Positions 41,932 to 55,141 of a DNA stretch of 64,000 nt are shown here, one piece after another. A program made the position numbers and the translations under genes. The DNA is from Alitta virens (lineage: Eukaryota; Annelida; Polychaeta; Phyllodocida; Nereididae), in NCBI GenBank assembly GCA_932294295.1, contig OW028573.1, positions 69,541,829 through 69,605,828 of the forward strand. Direction: 5' to 3'. Positions within the stretch are counted from its first letter, which is position 1, and every line of letters begins with the position of its first letter. The notes under the pieces are model-generated. The model was not told the origin of the DNA. It was given only the letters and a program-made list of their open reading frames with translations, and did not search any database.

Positions 41932-42802
41932 CATACACGTTCTTTCACTAAAGTACCAAATATGCATTTTCAAATTCAGCTGTGATCTTTTTGCTTTTTT
42001 GCATGTTTTTTTTCTTTAACAATGCATGTAAAGTTACTGTTATTAAATTACTCTGTGGCTTGTCTATAAAATCATATCAGGGATAAGGTGAGAAGGTGTG
42101 AGAATTTGCAAAAATTTTTTTTGCTGGAGCTTGTAATTTAAAATACACCACAATATTCAGTTGTCACTGGAATAATAAAATATCTTTATCCACTCAATTT
42201 GAGTCTGAAGTTTGTATACATAATTAAGTTTCCAAAAACACGGTCAACAAACGTAATTGTGACCCTTCTGATGCCAATTCTCAAATGGAGACTAAACTTT
42301 TTATCATTCATCCAAGCTACAATAGGACATATATATATAACACATACACTAGATTTATGAAAGGGGAATAAATCCTAGGTTACCTAATAATTACTGCTGT
42401 TGCCAGAACAATAATGAAGGACAAAGTACGCAGATATATATTGAACATTTTTAATGATTTAAAAAAGATATAGATAAATATATCAACATAGATCAAGTAG
42501 ATATGGCAAACAATTTAACATCCTACAAATGATTGATTACAGACTGCAAAAACCAATGGAAGTTTATCTTTTTAACATCTGAAGAATTATAACTATGAAC
42601 AAATCTATACATAGACATTTGCTGCATGATAATATTTACAAAACTAAACCACCATGTAGTGGTTATTTCCAATGATCACTAACATATGGCGGCAAAAAAG
42701 GAAAATTAATCATTCCCAATAGTTGGGTATAAGTCCCATAACTTCTTATAATGTTTTTTTCAACCAGTATCACATGCATGCTCTTTTTAATTTAAGATGA
42801 TA
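41932..42802. other. convergent 3' UTR region between LRRC40 and VTA1
   Basis: The two genes face each other across 871 bp. AATAAA on + occurs near 42173. No coding sequence is present. Confidence 0.6.
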
Positions 42803-44779
42803 TCAAGTTGATTTTCCGGTAGTGATGAGATTCAAAGCTTTTGCTAGTAAGTCTGCCGCGGTGCCAGCATCTTCGTATTGTAATGCACTGATTGCGTGTT
42901 TACAGAATTTGATGGCTTCCTGGTGTTGTTCTGGATTTAGAGATACTGCACCTGCAATACAAGAATTCCAATATTTTGACACCATGTTCTATCTGCACAC
43001 CTAAGTATACATTTCATTCTTCCACTGTATGGTGAGGATTCTTAGGAAAACTTCCAAGATTAAAGACTAGTGAAGAGATTGCGATTTATGCGAAACATGC
43101 AGGAAACTGATTAGCCTGTTTTTCAGTACAGTACAGCTTGGTTGGTTGTATGGGTTGCCCAAATCTTTACTTTTAAAATTATTGACTATAGGTTGTAATA
43201 GAACATGTACTAGAATCCAATAATAGATATGGAATAGCAGGCCACTTGACAAGCAACTTTCCAAAGTTGTACCATAACACATTGCTACTTAATACTTGCC
43301 AGAGGGTCTCGGCTGAGTGTAGCTAAATGCCTGAGGAGCAGGAGGTTTAGCGGCAGGTGGTGGGGTGAAACTAGAAGCAGGTGGATATGGAGCTGAGGAT
43401 GGAGCAGTTGGTCCTGGATCTCTGTATGAAGAAGACCCTGCAGAATAACCTGTGGCTCCTGCATAACCTCCCGAAGTCCCAGATGATGATGATTCTCCAC
43501 TAATGTCAAATTCATCATCATCTTCCCCACCAACAGGTCCCGCTATTGGGGTCTCACCCAACTGCAAGCACTTGTGGATGTACGCAGCTTTCCATTTTGC
43601 ATACTTCCTGCTTTTCACTAACTGTAATGAAACAATAAAATAATTTGTGATATTAAGCAGCTTGAAGTACATTTCAGGAAAACTTTGCAGACTGAATAAG
43701 CCATATTTTAAAAGAATTTTTCATGGCCATTTATATAATTTCCAACACAATTTTAAAACAATTACAACTTTTAACAGCCTCCACAACGAGTCCATCCTTT
43801 GCAGCCATCCTAACCACCTTTTCCATTCATTGAATATAATTATTCTAACAAAAAAAATTAAATTTTAGATACATTAGTCTGTTGCTCCAGAATCAACAAC
43901 AATTGTTTTAAAAAAAAAACTGAATAGAAGTCTTTGAAGTCATTTAGTTTAGAGTGGACTTTGAAAAAAATAAAAATTTTCCAGGAATATCTATGATTGT
44001 GGGAACCCTGATAAGCTCATAATATGCCTGTAAGATATACATTTGTATGTGGAGTTAAGAACTTACATCTTCTGCAAGTTCTCCAAATGTTGTCAACACA
44101 TCCATCAGCAATCCAGAGCTGTAGAAGGATTTTATGACATTCCTGGAATCAGGGAAAAATACAAAAGATTTAACCAGTAATCTACAGCCAACATGGTCTC
44201 ACAAAATGGCCATTTAGTTAAACAATGACACTCACTTTCCAAATCTTCCTGCTCTGTCTTCATTGTCTGCATAGAGAAATAATTTAAGCGCATACTGTTC
44301 AACATGTGCTTGGCCAACAACTTCATTGTGTACAGCTTCATTTTCAGCATGGATCTTTTTGAACTGTGGATAGAAAATAATCATTTGTAAAACATATATT
44401 CATATTTATCATTGAATGGATGCTTAATTAAGCTAATTACTCTTGGCATACCTCTTCCAAATAATCCATCATTGAAATAAGGAACTGTTTGGCTTCTGGA
44501 CTCTTCCGGTCAATTTCCATGGCCTTCTGAAGCGCATATAAACGACCTGAAATAGCAGATGATGGCTTAAAATCTAGAAAATGACATAATTATTTAATTA
44601 GAAATATTCATTCACCCTCCAAAATGCACAAAAACAACAATTTAATATCACTGTGACATATAGGTAAATTAAGTTGTGTTTATGTTACCATAGTTATCTT
44701 TAGTTTCTACGAACTTCTGAGTCATGACAATTTCTAAGGGTTGGTTGGTCAAAAATGCAAAATTAAATAAAATTTCATC

Positions 44780-44811
<32 letters not shown>

Positions 44812-45533
44812 GGCGGATCCAAGAGGCTAAAACTTCTACGTAACTGTTGTGTATCACCTTGGTTGGTCTATATATATATGCTATCTAAACCCAAAACTAA
44901 TAGCAGGGTATTTAACTATTATTTTGACAAGTTTTAGAATTTCATTAAGTAGCTCAAATAGCTGGTTTATTAGCAGGGGTTTGGGGGAAAAGAGAAGATA
45001 AAGTGGACGAGGAGCAGCCTCAAAGCATGGAGCTACCAACTCAAAGGATCGGGTAAAGTTGGGGTTAAGTCGGTTATGTCGGGGTGGCAGGGGGAGGTTT
45101 AAGTCAAGGGACAGACTTAACAAATATGCTTAATTGGGGTGGAGACGGCTTGTCAGATTTTTTTAAATACATGGCCTGTTTAATATTCATTTTTGTAAAT
45201 GTAGATATTGAATCTTACAGACCCGTGTCCAAAATTGCATGACAATTCGGGGGGTGGGGCACAGAACTAACCCTTAGCTACCCTTCAGTGAATCATCAGT
45301 AGGTCTGCTTATCCCGTGACTAAGAGTCAGTCTCGAATGTTTACACTGAATGCAGCACCACACACCTCTCTACCTCCGTAATACACAATTTAGGACATCA
45401 TTACATCGTCATAATTGCACAAATACTCACAATAATAGGCGACCACTTCATCTCGTTTGTCGTGCTCAGCTGCTGTCTTCAAATAATGTTGAATTGGCTT
45501 ATACTGAGAAGGAACTGCTGGCAAGGAAGCCAT
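42803..45533 (-). CDS. VTA1: vacuolar protein sorting-associated protein VTA1 homologue
   Basis: Six exons on the minus strand: 45533-45431, 44546-44452, 44363-44236, 44142-44067, 43621-43300 and 42951-42803. They total 873 nt, giving 290 residues, near human VTA1 (307). The N-terminal MIT-like domain starts MASLPAVPSQYKPIQHYLKT and continues AAEHDKRDEVVAYYC. Then come EQYALKLFLYADNEDRAGRF, FYSSGLLMDVLTTFGEL and KYAKWKAAYIHKCLQLGETP. A Pro/Ser/Gly-rich linker follows, and the C-terminal VPS4-binding helices read HQEAIKFCKHAISALQYEDA. VTA1 (LIP5) stimulates the VPS4 ATPase that recycles ESCRT-III at multivesicular bodies. Exon 5 must end at a GC donor (TCTG|GCAAGT) for the frame to hold; the nearby GT at 43295-43294 would break it. 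Confidence 0.95.
44781..44812. repeat. TA microsatellite in VTA1 intron 1
   Basis: A run of about 13-15 TA units, the longest in the VTA1 gene, between exons 1 and 2. Confidence 0.9.
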
Positions 45534-46788
45534 TGTGGCCGATTTCACCGACAGTTTGTGAAATTTACACGAGATGGCAGCAGCATTACGTCCGAATTAC
45601 TTTCTGGCAGGTGTCAGCAGCAAAAAATCGGTATTGAACACTAGCGCCACATTCAGTCAAAACGGCATATCTGTTAATTATCTTTCTTGCCCTTCTGTAT
45701 TATTTTTCATCCACTGGATAGCACTCCAGCACATTCGGTTAAACGGCAGCCTGTGTGCTGATAGCCGTTTAACTGGACAACAATAAAGAAGTGTAATAGA
45801 ATATAGATAGTCAAGCCAAAAGTTAATTATTCCCGCCCCCTCCCCCCAATCTTCTGAAGTTTGGCCTATTCCTTTGCCCGGCTCTGCCGCAGCCATATCG
45901 AGGAGTGTGGCCTGCTTCAGGAAGATATCCCCTGATCATTTTTTTTAAGCTTGCTATCTGCTTCGCAAAAATCATCCCCACATCTAATCAAGGAGAATAA
46001 TACAGTAGCATTTAATATTGATCAACATCATTCAGAACCAGGATGCTTATGTAAAAATATGTTTATTTGCTTTCACAAAATACTAGATGTAACATGAATA
46101 CAGACATATGCTTTTTCTTATATATTGTTGTTCATTCAGCAACAACAGATATAACTTTGACACGCTGTTGAAAGATGGTCACAGATCTAAAATACATCAA
46201 ATGCATTTAATCAAGGCTTTCCAGTTTTTTTTCTCTTTTAATAATATCAGATCATATTTCCAAATATGATGAAATTAATAAAGATATAATGAATACAGCC
46301 GTAAATGCTTTTAATTTGTCAGGAAATAATCAGTGTGCCAGAAGGGTTAGCTTAATACCACAAAAATAGCTTGTTTAGTCGTAGAAATAAGTTTCATACA
46401 GAAAAACACCTTGCTGATGTGTAAAGAGTAAAGGGTTCTGATGAGTGCATGTTACAACCATCTTAACCAGTCAAGAAAAATAAAATTATGTCTAAAAATG
46501 AAACAACTCATATATATATAGGCCTAGTACAAAGAAGCTAAAAAATAGCAAACATTATAACACGTAATTCTGTGCCAGAAATACAAGCATTAAATGCAAC
46601 ATAGTAAAAAAACGTTTCACTTTCACAAGTTACTGACCTTTTCATTTTGGTCAATGGGTCAATGGGTCTAAACTGCTTTGTTGTATTATAAAAGACACAA
46701 TAAGTAACAAAAAGATAGTCATACAATATCACAGAATACCCAAATGAAATTAAATGCTGTATAATAGTTCGGCCACATCTTTTCTTCA
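45534..46788. other. intergenic between VTA1 and the GALNT11-like gene
   Basis: VTA1 promoter and 5' UTR would lie just above 45533. The part just below 46789 would be the 3' UTR of the GALNT gene. No exon was found. A few longer frames around 45.4-45.9 kb overlap VTA1 exon 1 and have no motif. Confidence 0.5.
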
Positions 46789-49700
46789 CTATGACTTGAA
46801 AGTTTTCTGTAAAAGAATGAAAAATAAAATGAAAAAAGAGTGACATATATACATACAAATTTCTGAAGTTTATAAAAATAAAGGCGTTACATGAATTTAT
46901 GAGGCAGAAAATGGAAATCACAAAACTTACCAAGTAAAAGTGTACATTTAAATTTGTAGGTTCACACATTTCAATGGAAACGTAGGAATGCACCTGAGGA
47001 TTAGATACTCCCAAGCACATACCAGTTCCAGGGTTCAGTAACATGTGCTTCTCCTGAAATAAAACCATCATCAATAATACCAACCACATGAAAATGTCTA
47101 ATAGTATTTTTATTTTATTTAATTCTTTTGCTTGTGTCTCGTGATAATAAAATAACAGCAATATGAGTTCTTTATTTTTTCCCTTGAGAAATTTCATTCT
47201 TTTTTTATTTTTCCCTCTATTTTTCAAATTTCTTTATATCACATTTTATTTGCCTGTAATTCAATAATATGAAATTTTTAAAAGGTTGCAAATTTATATC
47301 TTCAGTTGCATAAGCCTTGTAATATACTTCTTCTCAATTTCCTTTGTAATAGCATGCAATTAAGCATTACTTGCCTTGCCAGTCCAGGTCCACTCCTGCG
47401 AGCCACCACCTTGGTGACACTTCATAAGCCTTGGGAATGTCTTGCCTCCTCCAACACTTTCTGTATCCATACATAACATACCTGCTAGCACCATCTCCTT
47501 TTTCGCAGTGGTAGACCACAACTGAAAATAATATCAGTATTTTAGGTGAATGATGAACTGAGGAAGCCAATTCATAGGGGGGAATGCAAGCAGTTGCATC
47601 ATCAGCAATGGCTGTTCAAAGAGTCAGGGATTTGGAAGGCAGTCAAAATAATAACACCACCACTAAAAGGGTATAGGATGCATCAGTGCATTGTCCAATT
47701 CTATTTATTTCAATTTTCTGTTTCAACTAAAGTAGCTGTCAAATTGTAAATTTTCAGAAAACACTTCACTGCAATTCTACTACAATTATCACATGCAGAG
47801 GGATCCATACCTGGTCTTTGTTGAACCCTTCACATCTCGCTAATTTCAGCATTGATTTCTTGTCATAAACCTTCTGGTCGGACACAACGCACAATCCACT
47901 CTGGGCATGTATAAGCTGAAGAAGAAAAACAAACATTTAAGATATCCTTTTCCAGTGGACACGGATGATATTTCACCTGTGGATTTTTTCCACTTGCATC
48001 ACATACCCTGCCAGTATGTAGAATCTTGGGTTTAACCTTCATGGGAGCACCAACGCCTTTCAGAATATTTCCACCTCCACGCTCAGTAGGTAGCGTTTGT
48101 TCTGGATAAATGTTGTCCAAATACCACTTGAACGATTTGCAGTTGAGCGACTTTCGAAGAGCAACTCGGTCGCTCACATCCCCATATGCTTTTGTTTTGG
48201 CATCAGGGCGTTGCATAAAATAATACTTCTGCAAGATCCAAAGTGGTAAAAGCAAATGTAGGGCGTTACCATTATCGAAATGGCAAAAGATATAAATCTT
48301 GTAAGAATGTTGCATGACATTTCATTGCACTATACAAATGATGTATTGCATTTCATTGCATTCTAAGAAACATGGTCAGAAAAAAAAAAATCACCTTATG
48401 TTCATCCATCCACACATTCACAACACGTAATGAATTTTTTGTCATTGAGTCGGTGCCATCAGGTGACCCATATGGACGTCTTTTTCTGAATATATGACCA
48501 ACTCTAGAACAGGGAATAATATGAAGGTGGCCTCCGCATTGCCAAATCTATAAATAGACACATGTAGTGATTGTAGTCATTTACACTAAGTAATTATCAC
48601 AGTTGAACTGAGTTTGTGTATAAAATATAAATTCTATACACAGCAACGACCATACTTACTCTGAAAGACATTTCTAAATTTTCACCTCCCCACGTGTCCA
48701 TTCCAGAGTCATATTTGCCAAGCTCATAGAAGTATTGCCTGTCCATGGCAAACAGTCCCCCTGCCATAGTGGGAGTCCTAAAGTAAAATTGTGTAGTGAA
48801 ATAACATTGCACAACCAAAATAGCGGGATGAGTTATGTAACCACCTATTTTGCACTGGTGAGACCTACTCATTTAACTGAGCTACACCAATGCACTTCTA
48901 AGCACAAATGAAAACTTACAAAATGGGGCTAACAAAGTCTGCTTTCTCTTTCAGCAGTTTTTCAGGAATTTGATCCCAGCGGAAGTGTAGACCCCAGTTA
49001 AACCCTCCACGCACAAGAGGAGACGGTTCGTAAACCATTGTGTCATGGTTGATTATGTCAATGATGGGCACAGCAACATTGTGTCTATCATCCTTCACAT
49101 GTTGTAGCAATGGTTGTAGCCAATCCGCATTCACTTCACAGTGGCTGTCGAGGAAGACCACAACCTGCAAAGAGTCAATACCAAGGGTTCACTGCTGAAA
49201 TGCCTCACAAATCATAAATTGCACAAACTTGACATCAATTGCACAAAACACACATTTAATGAAGACAAACATTTCAGACATGACACGTACCTCTCCCCGA
49301 GCATGTTCTGCTCCTAAAATTCTTGCTCGAATGAGTCCTTCTCTTGTTTTGGTACGAATGAGTCTGACTACAGGTAATTCTTGTGCAAGTGTGAATTCAA
49401 GCTGTTGCGCTAAATGAGGTAAATCACTCTTGTCATCCACAAGAACAATCTCCTCAAGCAAATTTGCCGGAGTTCGTTCTATCACAGTGTGCAAAGTTCT
49501 CATCAGTGCCGACCACGCTTCATTGTAAAAGCATATCACAATACTGGCCTTTGGAAGTATTTCTGACCAAGACTTGGACTTGCAACTGCAACAGTATACA
49601 GACAACACCATTTCAATGCTTTTTGAGGTAAAATTGAAACTTTTCATGCCAAATAACCAGAAATAATTGCTCATGCATTTAAAAGCAAATAAAGTTGAGT

Positions 49701-50326
49701 TCAATGTAACAAAAATATTATTCAACATTGCAAACTATTATAAATGAGAATCATACTTACAGCCTATGCCGAGTATCTGGAATTTCTCGGGTGTTTCCAA
49801 TTCGATCACTTATGAGCTGGTTAAATGCATAATGTCTGTAACCTGAATCAAGATACAGTATTATAGACTGTAGCAAGTTGAAAATATAAACTGCTAACCC
49901 ATAGATACATATCTGTTACAAAAACTTTTGAGATGGATAATTATTAACAGGAATGTACTGGTGTCTATGACTGTACCTTCATCACGTGTTTTCTGGTCCT
50001 CAGCAGAGTGGATTATCCCAAGCTCTGCTAAGTTGTTGGAAACTGAGTTTTCCAGCTCATTTTTCCTCTTAGTTTCAGACCAGTCATTCTGTTGCTGTAT
50101 CTTTTGTCCATGAACCTGTTATAAAATGTGATCCCTTTCAGTGAGTAAGCTCTCATGATTTCAAATCAAGTATTTAAACATTATTGTCTGATCTGCATAC
50201 CTTATTAGGAGAAATTGCAAGCAAGTTGTGCCCATCCTGTGTCCGCATATAAAGGTATATTACCACTATCCATACTGCTGAACTAAAGATAATTCCATAA
50301 CAGAAATAACGTTTGTAAAGGCGCAT
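46789..50326 (-). CDS. GALNT11: polypeptide N-acetylgalactosaminyltransferase, GALNT11-like
   Basis: Twelve exons on the minus strand: 50326-50201, 50115-49977, 49842-49761, 49585-49291, 49164-48920, 48777-48660, 48547-48395, 48228-48007, 47915-47811, 47521-47375, 47053-46931 and 46806-46789. They total 1773 nt, giving 590 residues (human GALNT11 608). It is a type II membrane protein: [11 protein letters not shown], then a TM segment. The GT-A domain has [20 protein letters not shown], the UDP/Mn motif [50 protein letters not shown] and [14 protein letters not shown], the last two as in GALNT11. A ricin-type lectin domain follows ([31 protein letters not shown]), ending KTFKS, shorter than human. 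It would start mucin-type O-glycans in the Golgi. Intron 10 uses a GC donor (AAG|GCAAGT). Confidence 0.93.
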
Positions 50327-50563
50327 CAGAATGCAGATTGTTTAACGTGATAATTGGTAGTTAGGCCCAGCATAGTCACAATGTCCCTGAAACAGTAAGA
50401 GAATTCTATTATTACACCATTGTTCAATCTAAGCTTTCCCTTTTATTTGAATGTTTGGTGTGAACCAATATAAAATATCTGAATCTGATTCCAACCTGCT
50501 TTTGACACACATTTTATTTTTTAAATCCACAATTACCACAGGTACCCAGCGTATACTACAATT

Positions 50564-50598
<35 letters not shown>

Positions 50599-51596
50599 TG
50601 ACAAAACATATCCATGGTCTGAACTCATCATGAGACGGCAGTGAATTTTCTGGTGCTGCCATAGAGGCAGACTCAGCATGTAATTTGATGAACAGGCAGT
50701 GTTCCAACACTAAATCTCTGATGTTTACAGGACGCATGGCAAATAGTCAGGTCACCTGGTTGGCAGATTCGGCCCAGTTTGTTTAAACGCCACTTGCAAC
50801 CAGGAGCTGCTCTAGCATACTATAGACTACCTCAAGAGAGGAGGGGGCGTCACCCATGCTTGATTAAAAGAGATCCCCCTTTATCATTGTTAATTATTTA
50901 CTATAAACCCAAGCTCAGTGATAACTGGTCATTCTCCGATACGTGCACAGTTATTATGGCAGTATGCAAGGTAAATACTATCAATCATACTAAACTGCTA
51001 AAGCAGTGTATTACTGTAACTTAAGTTATAGTGTAGTCATTGGGCTGGGCATTTTACAAATTACAGAACTTCACGAAGTCTTAAAGTTAAAGAATCATTT
51101 ATGACCATTTTGTAGACCTTATCTGGGATACATGAAACAGAGCCAATGTATTATATACCTTGCTTAGCCATCAGATGACTGCTGAAGAAGCCAGCATCAG
51201 TTGAACTGCCTCTTAAAGTTTACAAACATCAAGCAACTCCCGAGCAATAACCCTGATTGCAGCCCTTGTGACACGTGGCGCCACCTGACATAAACACTGA
51301 GCAGCTGAGTCCATTCGCTCCAAGCACCCTGTCCATTCTGAAGAAGCTTTTTGATTCAATCACAAACTCTCAGATCCAGTTTCATCTTTTTATTACACAA
51401 AGATACACATTATTTAAAAATACACATTACAGTCATGGAGTATTTACATGGAGTTTTTACATAGACTTTACGTTCATGATATAGATAATTAAGACAAAAT
51501 TAAGTATGTACACATGTATTGAGATCTGTATAAAATTTGTGTACACTGGGTATAATTGACAAACTTAACGGACAAATTTACATAGACAGATAGGCA
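50327..51596. other. intergenic between the GALNT11-like gene and TM2D1; TA microsatellite
   Basis: Holds the 5' side of the GALNT gene and the 3' side of TM2D1. A run of about 14 TA units lies at 50567-50595. No supportable exon. Confidence 0.5.
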
Positions 51597-53609
51597 TCAT
51601 AACTCTACATTGTAATCATATTCATACTCATATTGTGGTTTCACATAAGTTTCATTATTGCTGCCGATATTAATTAAACCAGGGCCATAATAATCTATTA
51701 TATAATGAGAACCATCTGCAGGTCCAACAACCTGAAAGAAACAGAAAGGTTTGAATGATGAGATGTACTTTTTTACTGATTAATTTTACTATGGTCAAAA
51801 ATGTAAGTCAGCGTCTATTGTAACTCTTTGCATATAATATACACACTTTATATATATAAACATTGACCTTCCTATTACACATAGTTCTTACCAGAGATTT
51901 ATATAATATATATATATATAATACTGAGATGTTTCTAGTTACCTGAAGTCCTATAAGGATAATATCCACAAGCTGGCCTAAGAGCATGAATCCAAAAGTG
52001 CATAGCTTCAATAAACCTGGAGAAATGTAAGTAAATTACAAAATATTGCAATCAGGTGGCCTAAACTTGATTATATAATGTCAGTTTATCACAATAAACA
52101 ATAATTACCTATTGCAGGATAGCCCAAGTAAAATCTGTCAACACCAAACATTCCAAAAAATACAGAAAGTATCAATGCAACACTGAACTTCTTGCCATTT
52201 CTGAAATAAAAGAAAAAAAGAAAAGAGTGTTTATAAGGCATTTCAATTGACATTTAAAAACGCAAGGAGATCATCCTTCTTTACCAGACAAGTCACTCCA
52301 TATTATATCAGGGATAACTTCAAATGAATGAAACCAGCATACAAAATAGTCCAGTATGGCAATCGTTCAATTGCTTATCACGGTCCTCTGGCACTACCCA
52401 TCAACAAAAAGAAATTCTTTGAGAAGTAGCAATATCCTTAGCACTTGACAATGTGGCAATTGCATTTTATATGTAAAAGAAATATCCTGTAATTATTTAA
52501 CTTTGCAATGATAACTCACTCATCTATTTATTTCTTACCATTTCATTTGTAAGTATTTCATATTGTCTTTGTCGGCGAAAAGCTTAATAGCTTGTGTTTT
52601 ATTGTAATTTTATCTTCACCGACTGGAAATAAATTTTGTCTCATCTTATCTTTATCTTCCAGCAAAGAAACGTACGTATATTTGCAAGGAACATCCCTAT
52701 CAAAGCCAGCTGTGGTTCCGTCATGCTTTTGGCCATCACAGAATATTTCAGGGGCTGGGTAACAGTTCACTTGAACTCTTTGCAATTCCTTGGTACAGCC
52801 GAGGGGTTGCTGTGTATCAGGATCAATGGATGGATCAGCACAATAATATCTGAGAAAGTTCAGGAAATCAAAATTACATCTTCCTTAAAAAACCTCGATC
52901 ATCTGTATCATAGACCATTATCGCAGAAATCATGCTGAGATATGTGTGTGCGTACTTCAACCAGGGCACATTCTGAGTGTGGAAACAATTTTAAACATGC
53001 ATTACAACAAGTGTCAATTTATGAAAGTACCTGAAAAGGTTTCTAGACCTCATTAATTGATATGCCAACACATTAATTGATATGCCAACACATTTACTAT
53101 TGTAAACATTACTGAATCTGTAAGAATTCATAATACTTATAGAGGCCACAATAGGCACTTGTACCATAATTTTAGATGTACTCTGTTAGTAAAAAACATG
53201 TTCGATTTGTGAATTATTGGAATACGCTGAGTTATGATGTTGGCAACTTTCAGTCGGTACCTCAATTTGAAATGCTTTGAAAAATATTAGATTTGAAAAA
53301 AGGTAGGGCCAACTAGGGGGAGTATCAATAAACTAAATTCAATTAAACATTTAATTATACATGCACAGTCAAGTGAGAGTATGGTACACAAGCAAACTAT
53401 TCGGAATGTTATTGATAAATGATTCGTAGTGTTCAGTTGTAAGGATACTGTCCCATGCGTAGGTCCTTGCACCGCACTGAGAAGTTTCCACTTGGACTGG
53501 AGGAGTCATCTGATTTCATAGCATTTGATATTGCACAGTCAAGACACATCAACAAGCACCAGACTGTGGTACATTTGACAACTGTTCGCCAACTCCATCT
53601 ACGTGCCAT
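51597..53609 (-). CDS. TM2D1: TM2 domain-containing protein 1
   Basis: Five exons on the minus strand: 53609-53449, 52849-52676, 52200-52109, 52016-51943 and 51731-51597. They total 636 nt, giving 211 residues (human TM2D1 207). It begins with a basic then hydrophobic signal sequence (MARRWSWRT..., VWCLLMCLDCAIS). The Cys-rich lumenal part has RCKDLRMGQYYCADPSIDPD, GCTKEL, VNCYPAPEIFCDG and VPCKYT. The TM2 domain is FSVALILSVFFGMFGVDRFY, LGYPAIGLLKLCTFG, then GQLVDIILIGLQ. The tail VGPADGSHYIIDYYGPGL matches the family. The DRF-like motif between the two TM helices is present as VDRFYLG. TM2D proteins act in the secretory or endolysosomal system and are linked to Notch signalling and, for human TM2D1, to amyloid-beta binding. 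Confidence 0.94.
53051..53090. repeat. exact 20-bp tandem duplication in TM2D1 intron 1
   Basis: CATTAATTGATATGCCAACA occurs twice, at 53051-53070 and 53071-53090. Confidence 0.95.
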
Positions 53610-53930
53610 TTTATGTCAATTTACGTCCTTTACTACACGTGAAATCCACAAAATTTAACCCATTGTTTACATCAGTACATCCTCGCACAGAAATTACACT
53701 TTCTTCACTATCATCCAGAGGGAAGCACGTGCCATACTTCGAGAGCGATCCTGGCGGGAAATGAGACGTTCAGAAAATAGTTCCAGATAAACGAGAACGT
53801 TTTCTGAAGGTATGTTCGGAATATATATTATTCATCTTCTCCTTTGCTGTATGAAACAAAAATGCAAATACGTGTCAATATGAAGGACATCTAAATCCGT
53901 GGGTTTAACAAATGCGTATTTGGCCAGTAT

Positions 53931-55141
53931 TTGGCCGGAATACGCGGAGTAATTTGTAAATACCTACCAGGAAATAGCGCCACCAAAATCGCATTACTTC
54001 TGTTTTCGCTCACCCAGGGTTGTGTTCAGTGTTTCGCTGCGAATGTACGCATAGTTTCTTCGACTTCGTGTCTGTTTAAGTGCTGGATTTATATCCATAC
54101 TGCATTTAAAGTATTGCTGTATTGTTTTGGTAAGTAATCAAGTATCGATCGGGTGCTCCACAACTTTTAAACATAGGAGAAAACTTGGCTTGCTGCCTGT
54201 GTTTTGATGCGTCGAGAAGCCAGGTTAAAAAGTATTCAAGGTACACGCCTACCTTGCACTTACTGCAAGTGGCTTCACTTCTCATTACTTCAACCTTGTG
54301 GGGCATTGATATATGTAATGATAAGAAACTGATTCATAACAAGCCAGTCCTGATTGAATATATCATGAATGATAAGTGATATTCACTGTCACTCAGTCAC
54401 TGACAGTGACACTGAGTAAGTGATTGATTTATTTTATTTAGTCTATATTTTAGATCTTTTTGAAGTTACAGATATGTATTCAAAATGTCACGATGTAAGT
54501 AATAAATGAAGGACCTAAGATAGCAAAAGTCAGAAACTGACTTAGATTCCATTGTGGTCCTAGTTTCAATCTTCTCTAGTCGCTAGTCAGCACTGTCATC
54601 TGTGCTAATTTCCATGGTATGATGCTTTGGATGTTAGATTAACTAGGAAACAATGTTTATGAATAAACATTAGATTTTTAAAAGAAGGAATGAAGGGAGG
54701 TGTCTCTTTGTTTAAGTTTTTTTATTTTTCTTGACACATGGTTCATACAATTTTACACTGATACATTCAATACAGTTATGCATATACAGCTGTACATAAT
54801 AATTTTAATATATTCAATGTCAAGAAGGGAAACAACAGAGTTGCATGTGGGGCAGAGCAATAACCTTATGCTTTAATAGGCCTATGCATTAAAACATTAA
54901 AAAACACATTAAATGAAATTGAGATTTATCATGTCGTAACATTATAAAGTCATATTGTTGAGTTTCACAAAGGATTTTTCCCTGTATTTAGCTCCTCAAG
55001 TTCATAGCATCCAAGTTTTGTGAAGCTCCGTTACTTTCATTTATCCCATGCAAACAGATTGGATTGCATTGTACTGATTTTAACACATTTCATTTCAGTT
55101 ATATGGGGTTGTGAAAACAGGCAACATGTCATTGTATGCAG
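53931..55141 (+). CDS. possible 5' exons of a + strand gene, head-to-head with TM2D1 (partial)
   Basis: A candidate first exon ends at 54129 with TTTTG|GTAAGT. A candidate second exon at 55099-55141 has a good acceptor (CATTTCATTTCAG) and donor (GCAG|GTAAGC). The second contains an ATG at 55126-55128 opening MSLYA and leaving phase 1. Alternatively, the 53931 frame reads through the junction with a signal-like ALLLFSLTQGC. Both readings are open, so the start is undecided. No later exon was recognised up to a possible acceptor TGTCTTTCAG ending at 63998. No product can be named. Confidence 0.28.

Noticed and set aside
43296..43300. GT donor for VTA1 exon 5 (GGCAA|GTATT)
   Set aside because: It would leave the total CDS out of frame; the GC donor four bases earlier restores frame into the conserved C-terminus.
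46538..47227. 229-codon minus-strand frame
   Set aside because: It reads through GALNT exon 11 and adjoining introns. The conserved exon is real, but the rest is AT-rich intron translation.
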